The notes below the pieces were generated by a model that ran no database searches, was not told the DNA's origin, and saw only the letters and a list, made by a program, of their open reading frames with translations. Positions 17,001-26,555 of a stretch of 64,000 nt of DNA are shown here, piece after piece (the first letter of the stretch is position 1; each line of letters opens with the position of its first letter). The translations under genes were made by a program, and so were the position numbers. This DNA is from JAVBMV01 sp031552145 (GTDB lineage: Bacteria > Myxococcota > Myxococcia > Myxococcales > UBA5297): positions 1 to 64,000 of the forward strand of contig JAVBMV010000003.1 in NCBI GenBank assembly GCA_031552145.1, given 5' to 3'.

Positions 17001-18557
17001 CTACCCGCGATAGATGGCCTGCACCGCGGCCTGCGCCGATTCGACGATGGGCGAGAAGAAGACACCCAGCATCAGGACCAGGAAGGCCAGCGCGCCAGCG
17101 ACGCCGGTGGTGGCGCGCTGGATGGCGAGGGGCGACTCTCCCGCGGGGGTCGTTGCGCGCTCGAGGAACATCGCCTTGACCACGCGCGCGTAATAGAAGA
17201 GCGCGACCGCGCTGTTGAGCGCGCCGGCGAGGCCGAGCGACCACCAGCCGAGGGCGTCGATGCCGGCGCTGCCCGAGGCGCGCTCCACCACCGCATAGAA
17301 GAGATAGAACTTGCCGATGAAGCCGGCGAGCGGCGGGATCCCGGTGAGGCTAAAGAGGAAGATGGCCATCACGATGGCGAGGAAGGGCGCGCGCTTTACC
17401 AAACCGCGGTAATCCTGGATCGACTCGCCCCCCGTCGCTCTCGCAACCGCCTCGACCACGAAGAAGGCGCCCAGGTTCATCAACACGTAGAAGATGAGAT
17501 AGACGAGCACCGAAGTGTTGCCCATCTCGGAGCCCGCGGCGAGCCCCATGAGCAGGTAGCCTGCGTGCGCGATAGAGCTATAGGCGAGCAGTCGCTTCAT
17601 GTTGCTCTGGTTGAGCGCGGCGAGGTTGCCCAGTGTCATGGTCACGAGGGCCACGAGCCCCAGCACCGCCATCCAGGGGACCGCGGCGGCGCTCGCCAAC
17701 CCCTCGCCCACCTGCGGGGTAAAAGCGCCGAAGAAGCGGATCGCCAGCGCGAAGCCCGCTGCCTTCGGGGCGACGGAGAGGAAGGCCGTGAAGGGCGTCG
17801 GCGAGCCCTCGTAGACGTCGGGGCACCACATGTGCCAGGGGACGGCGGCGATCTTGTAGCCGAGCCCGCAGAGCACGAAGACGACTGCGGAGAAGAGCGC
17901 GAGCTGCGTGCCCGTCGATGCGCCGCCGAGCGAGACGAGTCCCTTGGCGATGGCCGAGAGCTCGGTGGTGCCGAGGAGGCCATAGAGGTAGCTGATGCCG
18001 AAGAGCATCAAGCCGGAGGAGACGCCCCCGTAGATCACATACTTGATGGCTCCCTCCGCCGCGCGGCGATCGGCGCGCCGGTAGCCCGCCAGCAGATAGC
18101 TGCCCAGTGAGACCAGCTCCATGGAGAGGTAGAGCATCAGGAGGTCGACCGAGCTGGCCATGAGGCACAGACCCAGGCAGATGGCGAGGAGGATGGAGAA
18201 GTATTCGCCCTTCCGCTCGAGCGCGATCTCGTCGCTGATGGCGCCGAAGTAGATGCCGAGACCCGTGGCGCAGAAGAAGATCCACTTGAAGAAGAGCGCC
18301 AGGCCGTCATAGGCGAGCAGCCCGTTGAAGAGCGCCCGGGGCGCCGCGTCGCAAGAGACCGAGGAGAGGACGGCGGCCACGAGCAGGAAGCCCATGGCGG
18401 CAGTGGAGACGACCGCCGCGCGGCGCGCGCTCTTGCGGGTGAGCAGGTCGACGATGAAGAGGAGCGGCACGGCGGCCACGAGCACGAGCTCGGGCAAGAA
18501 GTGGCAGAGGCTGGCCACGTTCTCTTGCAGCATCGCTGAAATGTTCACGGTATCCAA
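17001..18557 (-). CDS. nuoN: NADH-quinone oxidoreductase subunit N
   Basis: 518 residues with about 14 hydrophobic helices, one of the three antiporter-like proton-pumping subunits of complex I in the inner membrane. Family signatures include YLSMELVSLGSYLLAGY, IKYVIYGGVSSGLMLFGISYLYG, YKIAAVPWHMWCPDVYEGSP and NMKRLLAYSSIAHAGYLLMG. It is the last gene of the leftward nuo operon, 76 bases after nuoM. No clear terminator follows; the repeat region begins about 26 bases later. Confidence 0.97.
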   Translation of the reverse strand: MDTVNISAMLQENVASLCHFLPELVLVAAVPLLFIVDLLTRKSARRAAVVSTAAMGFLLVAAVLSSVSCDAAPRALFNGLLAYDGLALFFKWIFFCATGLGIYFGAISDEIALERKGEYFSILLAICLGLCLMASSVDLLMLYLSMELVSLGSYLLAGYRRADRRAAEGAIKYVIYGGVSSGLMLFGISYLYGLLGTTELSAIAKGLVSLGGASTGTQLALFSAVVFVLCGLGYKIAAVPWHMWCPDVYEGSPTPFTAFLSVAPKAAGFALAIRFFGAFTPQVGEGLASAAAVPWMAVLGLVALVTMTLGNLAALNQSNMKRLLAYSSIAHAGYLLMGLAAGSEMGNTSVLVYLIFYVLMNLGAFFVVEAVARATGGESIQDYRGLVKRAPFLAIVMAIFLFSLTGIPPLAGFIGKFYLFYAVVERASGSAGIDALGWWSLGLAGALNSAVALFYYARVVKAMFLERATTPAGESPLAIQRATTGVAGALAFLVLMLGVFFSPIVESAQAAVQAIYRG

Positions 18558-18633
18558 AGAGACTCCCTCACGAGCTCGAGACTCCGCTCAAGGCTTTGAC
18601 GAACGAGCGGCCCAAACCGCGGCGCGCCCGCTC

Positions 18634-20259
18634 CTACTGGATGCCCCACTTGGCGACGCCCTGGATCAGCGTCGAGAGTGAGCTGTGGATCAGGTCGAGG
18701 ATGGGCGCGGGGTAGAAGCCGAAGAGGATCACCAGCGCGCCCAGCGGGTAGAGCGTGAGACGCTCGCGCCAGCAGAGGTCGGGCGTCTGCGCATACTTTT
18801 GGTTCAGCTTGCCGAGGAACATGCGCTGCAGCGCCCACAGATAGTAGGCGGCCGTGATCACCACGCTGGTGGCGGCGATGATCGTCAGCACATTGAAGGT
18901 GGGGAAGCTGCCGGAGAAGACGAGGAACTCGCTGACGAAGCCGGCGAGGCCGGGGAGGCCCAGCGAGGCGAAGAAGGCGAGCCCCATGATCGAGGTGTAC
19001 TCGGGCAGCACCTTCGCGAGCCCGCCGAAGCCATCGATCTCGCGGTGGTGCGCGCGGTCGTAGATGACTCCGGCGATGAGGAAGAGCATGGGACTGATGA
19101 GGCCGTGCGTCCAGAGGTTGAGCACGGCGCCGTTGATGCCCTGCGGCGTCATGGCCGCCATGCCGAGGAGGCAGAAGCCCATGTGCGAGACGGAGGAGTA
19201 GGCGATCAGCTTCTTGAGGTCGCGCTGCGCCATGCAGATGAAGGCGGCGTAGACGATGTTGATGACGCCGAAGACCGCCACCATGGGCGCCAGCGAGGCG
19301 GTGGTCTCGGGCAGGATGGACCAGTTGACGCGCAGCATGCCGTAGATGCCCATCTTCAGGAGGACGCCGGCCAGGATGACCGAGATGGGCGTGGGGGCCT
19401 CGACGTGAGCGTCGGGCAACCAGGTGTGGAAGGGCACCATCGGCACCTTGATGGCGAAGCCGATGAAGAGCGCGAACCAGACGATGACCGGGAAGGCGAT
19501 GCCGACGATGGGCGCCATCTTGGCGAAGTGACCCGCGGCGCCCAGCTCGGCCAGATGGATCATGTTGAAGGTGTGGGCGCTGGTGGTGCCATCGGCGAGC
19601 GTGAAGCTGCCGGCCGAGGCGTAGTAGAGGGCGATGATCGCCAGCAGCATCACGATGGAGCCGGCGAAGGTGTAGAGGAAGAACTTGATCGCCGCGTACT
19701 CCTTGCGCGGGCCGCCCCAGATGCCGATGAGGAAGTACATCGGCAGGAGCATCACCTCCCAGAAGACATAGAAGAGGAAGAAGTCGAGCGCTGCGAAGAC
19801 GCCGTACATGCCGGTCTGCAAGAAGAGCAGCATGGCCATGAAGCCGGGCACCTTCATGGTGGCGAAGTGGGCATGCCCCTCCCCTCCGTGTGGATCTTTG
19901 AATCCCCACCAGGGCATGGAGGCCAGGGTGGCGACGAGGCTCACGATCGAGGTGAGGATCACCATCGAGACGGAGATACCGTCGACCGCCACGAAGTACT
20001 CGATATTGAACTGGCGGATCCAGACGAAGTGATGCACGAACTGCAGCCCCGCCTGGTTGCCGTCGAAGGCGCTCCAGAGATAGAGGCCGAAGACCAGTTC
20101 GAGCAGCGAGACGGCCACGGCGATGAAGCGCGAGCCCTGATCGATGAAGGGGCCGGTGAGGCCGGCCAGCTTCTTGCCAGCGACGAGCAGCGCGATGAGC
20201 GCGGCGCCAATCACCGGGGTGAAGATCATCCATGTGAGGAGGGTGCTGGTAGTTTCCAT
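18634..20259 (-). CDS. nuoM: NADH-quinone oxidoreductase subunit M
   Basis: 541 residues and polytopic, an antiporter-like proton-pumping subunit of the complex I membrane arm. The sequence has FYVFWEVMLLPMYFLIGIWGG, the helix with IKVPMVPFHTWLPDAHVEAP, and KKLIAYSSVSHMGFCLLGM, all strongly conserved in NuoM, including the functional Lys and Glu of these motifs. The gene is 55 bases downstream of nuoL and the two belong to one transcript. The internal segment between the third and fourth helices, with the His-rich stretch DPHGGEGHAHFATMK, is a small hydrophilic insertion not usual in E. coli NuoM. Confidence 0.97.
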   Translation of the reverse strand: METTSTLLTWMIFTPVIGAALIALLVAGKKLAGLTGPFIDQGSRFIAVAVSLLELVFGLYLWSAFDGNQAGLQFVHHFVWIRQFNIEYFVAVDGISVSMVILTSIVSLVATLASMPWWGFKDPHGGEGHAHFATMKVPGFMAMLLFLQTGMYGVFAALDFFLFYVFWEVMLLPMYFLIGIWGGPRKEYAAIKFFLYTFAGSIVMLLAIIALYYASAGSFTLADGTTSAHTFNMIHLAELGAAGHFAKMAPIVGIAFPVIVWFALFIGFAIKVPMVPFHTWLPDAHVEAPTPISVILAGVLLKMGIYGMLRVNWSILPETTASLAPMVAVFGVINIVYAAFICMAQRDLKKLIAYSSVSHMGFCLLGMAAMTPQGINGAVLNLWTHGLISPMLFLIAGVIYDRAHHREIDGFGGLAKVLPEYTSIMGLAFFASLGLPGLAGFVSEFLVFSGSFPTFNVLTIIAATSVVITAAYYLWALQRMFLGKLNQKYAQTPDLCWRERLTLYPLGALVILFGFYPAPILDLIHSSLSTLIQGVAKWGIQ

Positions 20260-20314
20260 GTCTTCCTCTTGTTGCTCCGATTAGCCGCGCCCGCGCCCTG
20301 CGGGCCCTGATGCC

Positions 20315-22570
20315 TTAGCTGAAGATCCAGGTACAGCCGATGACCAGGAGCGCGCCCACCATCGCTCCATAGAGATAGTTCTCGACGCGCCCGCTCTGAA
20401 GCCTGCGCAGCAGGTTTCCGAGCGCCAGGGTGAGGGCGCCGATGAAGTTGACGGCGCCATCCACGACGAAGCGGTCGATGGCGCCGTCGATGAAGGCGAT
20501 GGCCTTCGCCACCAGCGCGAAGGCGTTGACGAGGCCATCGATGATGGTCCTGTCGAACCAGTCGAAGGCGACGCGCAGCCACGCCACCGCGCGCAGCACC
20601 GTGGCGGCATAGAATTCGTCGACGTAGTACTTGTTGAGCACCACGGTGTAGAGGCGCGGCCAGGCGGCCCTCAGCTTCGCGGGGACCGTGCTCTTCGCGT
20701 CGCGGTAGAGCGTGCGCGCCACCCACCAACCGCCGAGCGCCACCGCGATGGAGAGGCCGATCAGGAGCCACTCGACTGCCATGCCGGGCGAGGCTTGGCG
20801 GGCGGCGGTAGTGAGCGCGCCGGGCAGCACCGGCGCGAGCCATGACTCGAGGAGCGGCGTCTCCAGTGCGTGGATATGGAAGAGGTGGCCGAGCGGGGCC
20901 CATAGGCCGAGGAGGATCGTGAGCGCGCTGCCGACGGCGAGCGCCGCCAGCACCCAGGACATGGAGCGCGGCACATCTTGGGGCGGGCCGCCATGGTGGC
21001 CATGGCCGTGATGTCCGTGGCCATGCACCTCGCCGCGGTAGCTGCCGCTGAAGGTCATGTAGTAGGCGCGCCACATGTAGAAGGCGGTCCCCGCGGCGGC
21101 GAGCCAGCCGACCATCCAGATGGTCCAGCCGGGGATGAGCAGGTTCTCGCCGGCGCGGAAGGCGTTCCAGAGCACCTCGTCCTTCGAGAAGAAGCCGTTG
21201 CCCAAAAAGAAGATGGGCGCCGCGGTGATGCAGATGCAGCTGTAGAACCAGGTGCGTTCCGTGAGCGGCAGCACCTTCTTGAGACCGCCCATCTTCCGCA
21301 TGTCCTGCTCGTGGTGGCAACCGAGGATAACGGCGCCCGAGCCGAGGAAGAGGCAGGCCTTGAAGAAGGCGTGCGTGAGCAGGTGGTAGAGGCCGGTCCA
21401 GTAGGCGCCGACGCCGACGCCGATGAACATGAAGCCGAGCTGGCTCACCGTCGAATAGGCGAGCACCTTCTTGATGTCGTTCTGGACGAAGCCGATGGTG
21501 GCGGCGAAGAGCGCGGTCGCGGCGGCGACGATGGCGATCACCGTCATGGCGCCGGGGCTGAGCGCGAAGAGGAAGTTGAGCCGGCCGATCATGTAGACGC
21601 CCGCCGTGACCATGGTGGCGGCGTGGATGAGGGCGGAGACAGGCGTCGGGCCCGCCATGGCGTCGGGGAGCCACACATAGAGCGGGAGCTGGGCCGACTT
21701 GCCGGTGGCGCCGATGAAGAAGCCGAGGCAGGCGACCATAACGAGCGGCATGCCCCAGAGCGAGATCTGCGAGAGCGCCTGCCCTACCCCGCCGAAGACG
21801 ACCTGGTCCCGCAGCTCGTGGAAGGTGAGCGTGGGCATGGCGCCGGGCACGGCGCCGAACTGACCCGAGAGGCCCCAGAAGAGGACGAAGAGGCCGATAA
21901 GAAAGCCGAAGTCGCCGACGCGATTGACGACGAAGGCCTTCATGCCCGCCTTCGCCTTCTCGATGTCGTCGTACCAGAAGCTGATGAGCAGGTAGCTGGC
22001 GAGTCCTACGCCCTCCCACCCGAAGAACATGATGCCGAAGTTGTCGCCCATGACGAGCAGCAACATCGCGAAGATGAAGAGGTTGAGGTAGGCGAAGAAG
22101 CGCCAGTAGCCCGGGTCTTCGGCCATGTAGCCGGTGGAGTAGACGTGGATGAGCGTACCGATGGTGGTGATGACCAACACCATCATCATCGAGAGCGGGT
22201 CGAGCGCGAAGGCGAGGTTGAGCTGGAAGCCGCCGCCCGTGTCGAACATGGTCCACAGATGCTGATGGAGGAACCGGTCGGCCGGTTCGGCCCCCACCAT
22301 CTGAATGGCGCAGGTGACCGCGACCAGCCACGCGAGCACCATGGCGCCGATGGCGATGGAGTGGTTCGCCTTCTTGCCGAAGCGGCGCTGCAGCCTGAGA
22401 CCCACGCAGGCGTTGATGCAGAAGCCAATGAGCGGGAAGAGCGGGATGAGCCAGAGCAGCGCGCTCGGATGGAGCTGCATTCGAATCGCCTCGGCGTGCC
22501 CGACTGGGGAGCCCGCGGCGGCTGACGCGATGAGGCCAAGGAGTGTGTTCAAGGACGCGTTCATTGCCAT
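20315..22570 (-). CDS. nuoL: NADH-quinone oxidoreductase subunit L
   Basis: 751 residues, the large distal antiporter-like subunit with the long lateral helix at its C-terminus. Diagnostic segments are FFGWEGVGLASYLLISFWY, ATGKSAQLPLYVWLPDAMAGPTPVSALIHAATMVTAG and DIKKVLAYSTVSQLGFMF. Compared with E. coli NuoL (about 613 residues) it has a longer C-terminal third with a His-rich loop (GEVHGHGHHGHGHHGG) and about 30 extra N-terminal residues. The start codon at 22570 directly abuts the nuoK stop codon, so translation is probably coupled; a second ATG six bases in is equally possible. Confidence 0.97.
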   Translation of the reverse strand: MAMNASLNTLLGLIASAAAGSPVGHAEAIRMQLHPSALLWLIPLFPLIGFCINACVGLRLQRRFGKKANHSIAIGAMVLAWLVAVTCAIQMVGAEPADRFLHQHLWTMFDTGGGFQLNLAFALDPLSMMMVLVITTIGTLIHVYSTGYMAEDPGYWRFFAYLNLFIFAMLLLVMGDNFGIMFFGWEGVGLASYLLISFWYDDIEKAKAGMKAFVVNRVGDFGFLIGLFVLFWGLSGQFGAVPGAMPTLTFHELRDQVVFGGVGQALSQISLWGMPLVMVACLGFFIGATGKSAQLPLYVWLPDAMAGPTPVSALIHAATMVTAGVYMIGRLNFLFALSPGAMTVIAIVAAATALFAATIGFVQNDIKKVLAYSTVSQLGFMFIGVGVGAYWTGLYHLLTHAFFKACLFLGSGAVILGCHHEQDMRKMGGLKKVLPLTERTWFYSCICITAAPIFFLGNGFFSKDEVLWNAFRAGENLLIPGWTIWMVGWLAAAGTAFYMWRAYYMTFSGSYRGEVHGHGHHGHGHHGGPPQDVPRSMSWVLAALAVGSALTILLGLWAPLGHLFHIHALETPLLESWLAPVLPGALTTAARQASPGMAVEWLLIGLSIAVALGGWWVARTLYRDAKSTVPAKLRAAWPRLYTVVLNKYYVDEFYAATVLRAVAWLRVAFDWFDRTIIDGLVNAFALVAKAIAFIDGAIDRFVVDGAVNFIGALTLALGNLLRRLQSGRVENYLYGAMVGALLVIGCTWIFS

Positions 22571-22879
22571 TTACTCGCGGAGCGCATCGGCTCGAGTGAC
22601 GTCGATGGTTTTGAGGTTCTGGAAGACGCTCATGACGATGGCGAGCCCGACCACTGCCTCGGCCGCGGCGAGCACGATGACGAAGGCCGCGAAGACCTGG
22701 CCCGTCAGGAGTCCGCCCTGGAAGTGGTTGAAGGCCACGAAGTTGACGTTGGCGGCGTTGAGGATGAGCTCGACGCCCATGAGGATGCCGACGGCATTCT
22801 TGCGCGTCACGACGCAGAAGAGGCCGCAGGCGAAGAGCAGCGCCGCGACGATCAGGAAATGTTGGAGGGTCAATTGCAT
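22571..22879 (-). CDS. nuoK: NADH-quinone oxidoreductase subunit K
   Basis: 102 residues in three transmembrane helices, the standard size for NuoK, a small membrane-arm subunit involved in proton transfer. The conserved Glu-containing helices are present: GVELILNAANVNFVAF and FVIVLAAAEAVVGLAIV, which match the MGIELMLNAVNLNFVAF-type and AAAEAAIGLA-type motifs of the family. It lies between nuoJ (35 bases upstream) and nuoL (immediately downstream). Confidence 0.97.
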   Translation of the reverse strand: MQLTLQHFLIVAALLFACGLFCVVTRKNAVGILMGVELILNAANVNFVAFNHFQGGLLTGQVFAAFVIVLAAAEAVVGLAIVMSVFQNLKTIDVTRADALRE

Positions 22880-22914
22880 GGCGAATCTTCTCTCGAAGCC
22901 GGGCGGCGCGAGGC

Positions 22915-23433
22915 CTACTCGGGCTTGAGCTCCTTTCGCGCGACGACCACGGCGCCGATGAGCGTGATGAGCAGCACCACGGAGGCGATCTCGAAGGGCA
23001 AGAGATAGCGGGAGAGGAGCAGCTCGCCGAGGCGCGCGGCCGTCGGCTGCAGCTGCGGCTCACCCGGCGCCACCTTCCAGTCGGCCATATAGGTGATGAA
23101 GAGGAGGAGCGCGGTAGTGACGAGCGTGGCGATGGAGGCCGGGAGGAGCCCGAAGGAGCGGTTGGAGATCCGGACGTCGTCGATGCGCTGAGTGAGCATG
23201 ACAGCGAAGAGAATGAGCACCAGCACGCCGCCCACATAGACCAAGAGCTGGGTCACCGCGAGGTAGTCGGCGGAGAGGAAGATATAGAGCCCCGCCACGC
23301 CGAGGAGCGTGCCGAGCAACGAGAAGGCCGAGTAGACGATGTTGCGCAGCGTCGCGACGCAGAGCGCGGAGCCGACCGTGAAGAGCGCGAGCACCCAGAA
23401 AGCGATGGCCGCGGGCAGGTTGAGCTGGATCAT
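22915..23433 (-). CDS. nuoJ: NADH-quinone oxidoreductase subunit J
   Basis: 172 residues and five hydrophobic helices, typical of NuoJ. The motif VYSAFSLLGTLLGVAGLYIFLSADYLAVTQLLVYVGGVLVLILFAVML carries the conserved third-helix region that forms the pi-bulge hinge of complex I. The ATG overlaps the nuoI stop codon by four bases (ATGA), so translation is probably coupled to nuoI. Confidence 0.96.
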   Translation of the reverse strand: MIQLNLPAAIAFWVLALFTVGSALCVATLRNIVYSAFSLLGTLLGVAGLYIFLSADYLAVTQLLVYVGGVLVLILFAVMLTQRIDDVRISNRSFGLLPASIATLVTTALLLFITYMADWKVAPGEPQLQPTAARLGELLLSRYLLPFEIASVVLLITLIGAVVVARKELKPE

Positions 23434-24020
23434 GGGTTCTTCACCTCCACATCTGACTTAGGCGCCGCGCTCGGCTCGGCGGCGGGCCCGAGGGGCGAGC
23501 GCGCGTTCCAAGCCGGCAGGCGCGTCCGGACGATGGAGCCGACGGGGCGGCGCGGCGCCTCGACACCCTTCTGCACTTTGTAGGGGAGCTTCGGCTCGAG
23601 CGGATCGACGTAGCGCAGGACCAGGTTGTCGACGGCGGCGCTGGTCGCCTCGAACTCGCGCGTGTGGCTGATGGCGCCGGTGGTGCACTGCTCGACGCAG
23701 AGGCCGCAGTACATGCATTTGGCGGCGTCGATGTCGAAGCGCGTCATGTATCGGTTTTTGGGGTTCGCAGGATCCTTCTCAATCTCGATCGCGATGCAGG
23801 CGATGGGGCAGGCGCGCTCGCATGCCTGACAAAGGGTGCAGACGTCGGTATCCACCTCGAGCAGCCCGCGGTAGCGCTCCGGCAGCCGCTCCTTCACCGA
23901 GACGTCGGGATACTGGACGGTGATGGGGCGCCGCAGCAGATGGGAGAAGGTGACGGTGAGACCTGCCCAGATCGACTGGACGGTGTTCTTGATGTTCGTC
24001 ACATATTGCTTCGTCGACAT
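23430..24020 (-). CDS. nuoI: NADH-quinone oxidoreductase subunit I (two 4Fe-4S)
   Basis: About 196 residues, a peripheral-arm ferredoxin-like subunit that carries clusters N6a and N6b. Two Cys motifs are visible: CTLCQACERACP and CMYCGLCVEQCT. The second ends in Cys-Thr where most members have Cys-Pro. The C-terminus carries a longer, Pro/Ala-rich tail than usual. The ATG at 24020 has GGAG six bases upstream; an in-frame ATG at 24074 would add a low-complexity 18-residue extension and lies five bases after nuoH. Its stop codon overlaps the nuoJ start. Confidence 0.96.
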   Translation of the reverse strand: MSTKQYVTNIKNTVQSIWAGLTVTFSHLLRRPITVQYPDVSVKERLPERYRGLLEVDTDVCTLCQACERACPIACIAIEIEKDPANPKNRYMTRFDIDAAKCMYCGLCVEQCTTGAISHTREFEATSAAVDNLVLRYVDPLEPKLPYKVQKGVEAPRRPVGSIVRTRLPAWNARSPLGPAAEPSAAPKSDVEVKNP

Positions 24021-24079
24021 CGCGGCTCCATCTCCGGCAGGCCTTGCAGTAGGCATCTCTTGGGCAGGGCTCATGGCGC

Positions 24080-25327
24080 TCACCAGTTGCTCAGGTCGAC
24101 GCGATCGCCGACCCGCCGGATATGCCCGAGCGATTGCCGAATGAAGAGGGCGAACGGGAGCAGGCCCAGCAGCACGAAGAAGAGGAGGTGCGAGGCGGAG
24201 ATGAGCGCCGAGGGGACTCCGGCGAGGAGCCATTCGCTGGCGGCCGTGAGCAGCACCAGCAAGAGTCCGATGGGCACCAGGTATTTCCAGCAGATGGCCA
24301 TCATCTGGTCGACGCGCACGCGCGGCAGCGTCCAACGCACCCAAATGGCGATGCTGGTGATCGCAATGCATTTGCCGACGAAGATGAGGACAGAGATCGC
24401 CTTGAGCCAATAGCTGTCGGCGATTTCGGCCGAAGTGAAGCCAGGGATCTGCCAACCGCCGAGGAAGAGGATGGTGGCGAGCGCGCCCATCACGTAGAGG
24501 TTGCCCCACTCCGTGAGGAAGAAGATGGCGAAGCGAATGCCGCTGTACTCGGTGAAATAGCCGGCCACCAGCTCGCTCTCCGCCTCGGGCAGGTCGAAGG
24601 GAGCGCGGTTGCCCTCGGCGAAGGCGGCGGTCATGAAGACGAAGAAGGCGCAGAAGGCCATCGGGTTGGCGAAGAGGGTCCAGTTCCAGGGCCACCCGCC
24701 TACCAGGTACCAGGCGCCATCGGCGGGCCCACCCTGCACCTCGATGAGCCCCTGAGTCGAGAGCGTTCCCGCGAGGAGAATGGGCACGAGCAGCGCCAGC
24801 CCGGAGGGGATCTCATAGCTGATGACCTGCGCCGCGCTGCGCATGCCGCCGAAGAGCGCCCACTTGGAGTTGCTGGCCCAGCCGCTCATGAGGATGCCGA
24901 CGACGACGAGCGAGGTGACGGCGACGAGGTAGAAGATGCCGACGTTGAGGTCGGCGACGATGAGGCCGTGCCCGAAGGGGAGCACGGCGAAGGTGAGCAG
25001 AAAGCCAATGAAGACCAGATAGGGCGCGAGCCTAAAGAGCAGTGAGTCGGCGTCGGCCGGGATGAGCCCCTCTTTGAAGATGAGCTTCACCGCGTCCATG
25101 ACCCACTGGAAGAAGCCGGCGGGACCGTTGCGGTTGGGGCCGATGCGGCTCTGGATGCGCCCGGCGAGGCGCCGCTCGTACCAGGAGGTGATGCCGGCAT
25201 AGGTTGCCGCGAAGATGCTGACCACCAGCGCGACGGCGCAGATGCCCATCACATGGAGCCACGGCGTCAGCGCCTCGCCCGCCGAGAAGCCCATCCATTC
25301 GAAGATTTTTCCGAAGAAACTTTCCAT
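24080..25327 (-). CDS. nuoH: NADH-quinone oxidoreductase subunit H
   Basis: About 415 residues with eight or more hydrophobic helices. NuoH helps form the quinone chamber and joins the membrane and peripheral arms. Conserved segments are YERRLAGRIQSRIGPNRNGP, FKEGLIPADADSLLF, the hydrophilic loop AFAEGNRAPFDLPEAESELVAGYFTEYSG, and VRWTLPRVRVDQMM. The chosen ATG at 25327 has GGGAAG six bases upstream; another ATG two codons earlier is possible. A long open frame continues upstream to 25804, but that stretch is a shadow of nuoD in another frame. Confidence 0.97.
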   Translation of the reverse strand: MESFFGKIFEWMGFSAGEALTPWLHVMGICAVALVVSIFAATYAGITSWYERRLAGRIQSRIGPNRNGPAGFFQWVMDAVKLIFKEGLIPADADSLLFRLAPYLVFIGFLLTFAVLPFGHGLIVADLNVGIFYLVAVTSLVVVGILMSGWASNSKWALFGGMRSAAQVISYEIPSGLALLVPILLAGTLSTQGLIEVQGGPADGAWYLVGGWPWNWTLFANPMAFCAFFVFMTAAFAEGNRAPFDLPEAESELVAGYFTEYSGIRFAIFFLTEWGNLYVMGALATILFLGGWQIPGFTSAEIADSYWLKAISVLIFVGKCIAITSIAIWVRWTLPRVRVDQMMAICWKYLVPIGLLLVLLTAASEWLLAGVPSALISASHLLFFVLLGLLPFALFIRQSLGHIRRVGDRVDLSNW

Positions 25328-25385
25328 CTTCATCTTCCCAAGTTTGGCATTCTGGCCAATTCGGCCGTCGGCGCCATGCGCCGCG

Positions 25386-26555
25386 TTACCTGTCGATCTC
25401 CGGTGCGACCACGTCGAGCGATGCGATGAGCGCCACGAGGTCGGCGAGCATGAGGCCCGTGCTCGAGGGCTCGATGATACCCATCGCCATGAAGCTGCCT
25501 GTCCTGACTCGGACGCGGTAGGGTTTCTCGTTGCCATCTGAGACGACGTAGTAGGCGAGCTCGCCGCGCGCCGACTCGACCCGGGCCAGCACCTCGCCCG
25601 GCTCGGGCTTGATGCGGCGCGGCACCTTGGCGATGAAGTCCCCCTCGGGCAGCTTCGCCAGCGCCTGCCGAATGATCTTGGAGCTCTCGCGCATCTCGAT
25701 GACGCGGCAGACGAAGCGGTCGTAGGCGTCACCCAGCTGTCCGCGCCATCCTTTGCCCACGCCCACCTCGAACTTGAAGTCGGGATAGGCGCCGTAGGGG
25801 ACATCGCGGCGCAGATCGAAGTCGACGCCGGAGGCGCGCAGGTTGGGCCCGCAGAGGCCGTAGCCTACCGCCTGCTCGCGGCTGATGACGGCGACGTTGG
25901 CGAGGCGCTGGACGAAGATCTCGTTGTTGCCGATGAGCGCCATGAACTCGTCGATCCACGGATCGTAATGGTCCAGGTAGCGCAGCAGCTTCGCGGCCCA
26001 CCCCTCCGGCAGATCGGCGCTGACACCGCCGACGCGGTGGTAGTTGTAGGTGAGGCGCGCGCCGCAGAGCTCCTCGATGAGATCGTTGATCGTCTCTCGC
26101 TCGCGGATGGCGTGGAGGAAGGCGCTGGTGGCGCCGATATCGGTGGCGCAGGCGCCGGTGCCGATGAGGTGGCTGGCGATTCGGCAGAGCTCGCTCGAGA
26201 TGGCGCGCAGATAGCGCCCCTTGGCCGGAACCTCGATGCCCAGCAGCCTCTCCACCGCCATCGCGTACCCCTCGTTGGCCGTCATGGCGGCGAGGTAGTC
26301 GATGCGATCGGTGTAGGGCATGAACTGCGGGTATTGGACCTGCTCGCCGAGCTTCTCGATGCCTCGGTGGAGGAAGCCCACTTGCGGATAGGCGCGGGTG
26401 AGCACCTCGCCATCGGTGTCGAGCAGGAAGTTGATGACGCCGTGGGTAGAGGGGTGCTGCGGCCCCATGTTGAGCAGCATCCGGTCCGTGCCGTCGGTGA
26501 GGCGCTCGATGAGGAAGTTGCGGCCGGGTTCCACGGGCTGATTGTTGGTGCTCAT
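25386..26555 (-). CDS. nuoD: NADH-quinone oxidoreductase subunit D (49 kDa)
   Basis: About 389 residues. The subunit lines the quinone-binding site; the diagnostic N-terminal motif NMGPQHPSTHGVINFLL includes the His that protonates quinone, followed by GFLHRGIEKLGE and YTDRIDYLAAMTANEGYA. The C-terminus ends in LASLDVVAPEIDR, as expected for the family. The ATG at 26555 overlaps the nuoC stop codon by four bases. NuoC and NuoD are separate here, unlike the fused NuoCD of E. coli. Confidence 0.97.
   Translation of the reverse strand: MSTNNQPVEPGRNFLIERLTDGTDRMLLNMGPQHPSTHGVINFLLDTDGEVLTRAYPQVGFLHRGIEKLGEQVQYPQFMPYTDRIDYLAAMTANEGYAMAVERLLGIEVPAKGRYLRAISSELCRIASHLIGTGACATDIGATSAFLHAIRERETINDLIEELCGARLTYNYHRVGGVSADLPEGWAAKLLRYLDHYDPWIDEFMALIGNNEIFVQRLANVAVISREQAVGYGLCGPNLRASGVDFDLRRDVPYGAYPDFKFEVGVGKGWRGQLGDAYDRFVCRVIEMRESSKIIRQALAKLPEGDFIAKVPRRIKPEPGEVLARVESARGELAYYVVSDGNEKPYRVRVRTGSFMAMGIIEPSSTGLMLADLVALIASLDVVAPEIDR

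Noticed and set aside
16880..17179. Small reading frame over the repeats
   Set aside because: Composition follows the repeat (Arg, Pro and Ala rich) and it overlaps the nuoN 3' end. It is not supported as a gene.
18685..20310. 541-codon open frame on the plus strand
   Set aside because: It mirrors nuoM exactly on the opposite strand and has the Glu/Asp/His-rich composition of a shadow frame.
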